DNA of 14,911 nucleotides. Origin: an uncultured Eggerthellaceae bacterium. GTDB lineage: Bacteria; Actinomycetota; Coriobacteriia; Coriobacteriales; Eggerthellaceae. The stretch is taken from the NCBI GenBank assembly GCA_947632575.1, contig CANRPV010000020.1, positions 1 through 14,911 on the forward strand, read 5' to 3'. This document shows, piece by piece, positions 12,013 to 14,911 of this stretch (the stretch's first letter is position 1; each line of letters begins with the position of its first letter). The position numbers and the translations under genes were made by a program. The notes beneath the pieces were generated by a model. That model did not search any database. It saw only the letters and a list, made by a program, of their open reading frames with translations, and was not told the DNA's origin.

Positions 12013-14911
12013 ATGGCATTTGTTCATCTTCACAATCATACAGAGTATTCCCTGCTTGATGGCATAACTCACGTCAAAGACATGGTGCGCAAAGCGGCCG
12101 AATTAGGAATGCCGGCTATCGCTATCACCGATCATGGAGTGATGAGCGGCGTTCCTGAACTCGCGGCGGCGGCCGATGCCGTTGAGGCTGAAACCGGCGT
12201 GAAGGTAAAGCCAATCTATGGTTGTGAGGTGTATTTCACCCCTGATGAATCCCTTCGTACGGATACCAAGCCAAAGCTTTTCCATCTGCTGCTACTGGCC
12301 AAAACCAACGAGGGCTACCACAACCTCATCAAGTTGGTGTCCAAGTCTCATATCGACAATTTCTATTACAAGCCACGAACCACCTACAGCATGCTTCAGC
12401 AATATGGCAAGGGCCTGATCGGAACCTCTGCCTGCCTTGCCGGCATCATTCCTCGTTTGCTCGATGATCGGCGGGCTGAGGATGCGCTTGAGTGGGCGCG
12501 GAAATTCGCCCAGTGCTTCGATGAAGGGGATTTCTACATCGAGCTGCAAAATCAAGGGCTCACCACCGATGGTGGACTGACGCAGACCCAGCTCAACATG
12601 CAGCTGACGGAAATTGCCCATAAGGCTGGTCTTAAGACGGTAGCCACCAATGATTTCCATTACCTCAATAAGGAAGACTCTCGCGCTCAAGACATCATGC
12701 TCTGCATCGGTACGGGTGCTCTGGTCAATCAGACCAATCGCATGCGCTTCGCGAATGATCAGTTCTACATGAAAACCGAAGAGGAGATGCGCGAAGCTCT
12801 GCGGGACTTCCCCGAGGCTTGCGATACCACCGTTGAGATCGCTGAAAAGTGCGATGTGATGTTGGAAAGAGACAGCATTCTTCCGAAATTCCCCTTACCC
12901 GCGGGTGAATCTGAGGAGAGCTGGTTTAGAAAGCGCGTTCAGGAAGGTCTTGAGAGGCGATATGGCAGCCCTGTGCCCCAAGAAGCGCAACAGCGGGCTG
13001 ACTATGAGATGGACATCATCATCCGTCAGGGCTTTCCGGCTTACTTCTTGATCGTCCAGGAATATATCGAATGGGCTCGCAGCCAGGGTATCGGTGTTGG
13101 ACCGGGCCGTGGTTCAGCAGCTGGCGCCATCGTGTCCTATGCCATGGGCATCACCGATCTGGATCCACTTACCAATGGCCTTCTCTTTGAGCGCTTCCTT
13201 TCTCCGGAGCGTGTGGAGATGCCTGATATCGATGTGGACTTCGAACAGGATAGGCGCGATGAGGTCATCGAGCATGTCAAGGAGATCTACGGCGAAGATC
13301 ACGTATCCAAGGTAATCACCTTCGGCACCCTGCAGGCGAAAAACGCGGTTCGCGATGCGGCGCGCGTGCTGGATTATCCCTATGCGGTGGGCGATCGTAT
13401 CACCAAGATGATCGGCGATGAGCTCAACATCACGATCGACGCCGCTATCAATAAGAACCCCGATTTGCGCAAGGCCTATGAGACCGAAGAAGAGGTCAAA
13501 ACCATTATCGACGCGGCAAAGTCGATCGAAGGTCACGTGAGAGGCGAAGGCGTTCATGCCTGCGCCACCATCATTTGTCGCGATCCCATGGCTGACCACA
13601 TCCCCATGAAACGGGATACCAAAGGCGGAGGCATCATCACCCAATACGATGGTCATGTGACTCCCGACCTGGGTCTTTTGAAGATGGACTTCCTAGGTCT
13701 GCGTACTTTGGACGTGATCTCCAATGCCTGCCGCAACATTAAGAAGCGCTATGGCATCACCATAAAACCCGAGGAAATTCCTACCGACGATGAGGCAGCC
13801 TTCGAGCTTATGCGCTCCGGCAATATGGACGGTCTTTTCCAGGTGGAAAGCTCACTCTACGTAAGTCTCTTCCACAGGCTTCCGCCGAAGCGCTTCTCGG
13901 ATATCGTGGCTTCCATCGCGTTGAATCGTCCGGGTCCTTTGCAAAACGGCTTCGTCAACGCCTATGTGGAGCGCGTCAGCGGTCGCTCCAAGGTGAGTTA
14001 TTACGATGATCGTCTTCGTCCCATCCTCGAAGAGACCTATGGCACCATGGTCTATCAAGAGCAAATCATGCAGATCTCGATGACCATGTGCGGTTTCTCG
14101 GCCGGCAAGGCGGACAAGCTGCGCAAGGCCATGGGTAAGAAGAAGCTCGATGTTATGGCCGAGCTTCAGGATGACTGGAATAGCGGCGCCGTCGAGAACG
14201 GCTATTCGCTTGAAGTAGCCAAAAAGATCTGGGACGAGGCGGTCCACTTCGCTGAGTACGCCTTCAATAAGTCCCACTCTGCAGCCTATGCGATTCTCGT
14301 GATGCGCACCGCCTATCTAAAGGCCCACTATCCCCATGAATACATGGCAGCCGTGCTTTCAAGCTATATGGGCAACACGGACCGGCTTATCCAATATATT
14401 TCCAGTTGCAACCACAGCGGCCTTCCGGTGCTGCCGCCGGACATCAATTACTCCGACATCGAATTCACCCCGGTCGACGATGGTATTCGCTTTGGCTTGG
14501 TGGGTGTGCGCGGTATCGGGCGAGATGTGGCCGAGGCGATCATTCGAGAGCGGGAAGCCAACGGAGCCTACCGTTCGCTTCATGACTTCGTATCCCGTCT
14601 GGATTCCCGCATCTATAATCGCAAGACCTTAGAGTCTCTCATCAAAGCGGGCGCGTTCGATTCGACTGGCTACACGCGCAAGCAACTCATGTACTTTGTC
14701 GATGAGACCTCCTTGCTGGAGGATGCCGCGAAGCGCCAAAAGGACAAGGATGTAGGCCAGGTCACGATGTTCGATCTTTTGGCGGGCGATGAGAGTGGGG
14801 ACTTCAGCCTTGAGGCTCCGGCTCCGGATGGCGTCGAATGGGATAAACGCACGAAGCTCGCCTTTGAGAAAGAGATCATGAAGATCTACGTCTCGGATCA
14901 TCCGCTCAGAC
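12013..14911 (+). CDS. dnaE: DNA polymerase III subunit alpha, 3'-truncated by window edge
   Basis: Replicative DNA polymerase of the C family. The frame is open from ATG 12013 to the last base (966 codons); about 200 residues, including the OB and tau-binding regions, lie beyond the window. The N-terminal PHP domain (1 to about 290) keeps nine metal ligands: H7, H9, D40, H41, E72, H91, C141, D214, H216. Polymerase motifs: GVGPGRGSAAGAIVSYAMG (361-379), PDIDVDF with catalytic D407 and D409, and KMDFLGLRTLD with D559. Fingers-type blocks include NRPGPL and ADKLRKAMGKKK; the final residues match the KEIM..YVSDHPL stretch at the end of the helix-hairpin-helix region. AAGG (12001-12004) is 8 nt before the ATG. 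This is DnaE-type rather than PolC because there is no inserted DnaQ exonuclease. It lies 119 bp past the atp terminator with its own likely promoter. Confidence 0.98.
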   Translation, partial: MAFVHLHNHTEYSLLDGITHVKDMVRKAAELGMPAIAITDHGVMSGVPELAAAADAVEAETGVKVKPIYGCEVYFTPDESLRTDTKPKLFHLLLLAKTNEGYHNLIKLVSKSHIDNFYYKPRTTYSMLQQYGKGLIGTSACLAGIIPRLLDDRRAEDALEWARKFAQCFDEGDFYIELQNQGLTTDGGLTQTQLNMQLTEIAHKAGLKTVATNDFHYLNKEDSRAQDIMLCIGTGALVNQTNRMRFANDQFYMKTEEEMREALRDFPEACDTTVEIAEKCDVMLERDSILPKFPLPAGESEESWFRKRVQEGLERRYGSPVPQEAQQRADYEMDIIIRQGFPAYFLIVQEYIEWARSQGIGVGPGRGSAAGAIVSYAMGITDLDPLTNGLLFERFLSPERVEMPDIDVDFEQDRRDEVIEHVKEIYGEDHVSKVITFGTLQAKNAVRDAARVLDYPYAVGDRITKMIGDELNITIDAAINKNPDLRKAYETEEEVKTIIDAAKSIEGHVRGEGVHACATIICRDPMADHIPMKRDTKGGGIITQYDGHVTPDLGLLKMDFLGLRTLDVISNACRNIKKRYGITIKPEEIPTDDEAAFELMRSGNMDGLFQVESSLYVSLFHRLPPKRFSDIVASIALNRPGPLQNGFVNAYVERVSGRSKVSYYDDRLRPILEETYGTMVYQEQIMQISMTMCGFSAGKADKLRKAMGKKKLDVMAELQDDWNSGAVENGYSLEVAKKIWDEAVHFAEYAFNKSHSAAYAILVMRTAYLKAHYPHEYMAAVLSSYMGNTDRLIQYISSCNHSGLPVLPPDINYSDIEFTPVDDGIRFGLVGVRGIGRDVAEAIIREREANGAYRSLHDFVSRLDSRIYNRKTLESLIKAGAFDSTGYTRKQLMYFVDETSLLEDAAKRQKDKDVGQVTMFDLLAGDESGDFSLEAPAPDGVEWDKRTKLAFEKEIMKIYVSDHPLR

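Noticed and set aside
11828..12067. Plus-strand frame of 79 codons starting at TTG between atpC and dnaE
   Set aside because: It runs through the rho-independent terminator, overlaps the dnaE start in another frame, and lacks a ribosome binding site; composition is not protein-like.

Overview
The window is a chromosomal housekeeping region with every gene on the + strand. The protein sequences and gene complement best suggest a Gram-positive actinobacterium of the Coriobacteriia type (Eggerthella/Olsenella/Cryptobacterium relatives). This is an inference from moderate GC, frequent GTG starts, the look of the ATP synthase subunits, and a Firmicutes-like gene order next to an actinobacterial-style DnaE. 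Genus cannot be set from the window. I see no mobile element, CRISPR array, tRNA, rRNA or defence system.

Layout. Positions 1-1488 hold the 3' part of an FAD-dependent dehydrogenase whose start lies before the window. Then come a TsaC/Sua5-type threonylcarbamoyl-AMP synthase (1557-2147), ribose-5-phosphate isomerase B (2223-2663), serine hydroxymethyltransferase (2666-3925) and a dCMP deaminase (4034-4504). A likely promoter at 4548-4576 starts the F1Fo ATP synthase operon: a small three-helix membrane protein in the atpI position (4627-4917), then atpB, atpE, atpF, atpH, atpA, atpG, atpD and atpC (4930-11793). A rho-independent terminator at 11863-11894 closes the operon. An extended -10 promoter near 11938 precedes dnaE, which starts at 12013 and runs off the right edge.

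Function. rpiB, glyA and the deaminase feed pentose phosphate, one-carbon and thymidylate precursor metabolism. TsaC makes the activated intermediate for tRNA t6A. The atp genes encode a complete Fo (a, b, c) and F1 (delta, alpha, gamma, beta, epsilon) in the usual bacterial order, several joined by 1-8 bp overlaps.

No new multi-gene system is visible. The points worth a second look are in the ATP synthase. The c subunit carries AxAxAxA in place of the usual GxGxGxG in helix 1, in the same register as I recall for alkaliphilic Bacillus. The b subunit starts with a signal-peptide-like extension. Epsilon has a long acidic insert between its two C-terminal helices, and alpha has a short insert before its Walker B strand. 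The 164-bp atpB-atpE gap holds four predicted hairpins, two of them in a 26-bp tandem repeat whose second copy keeps its pairing through a G-U wobble.
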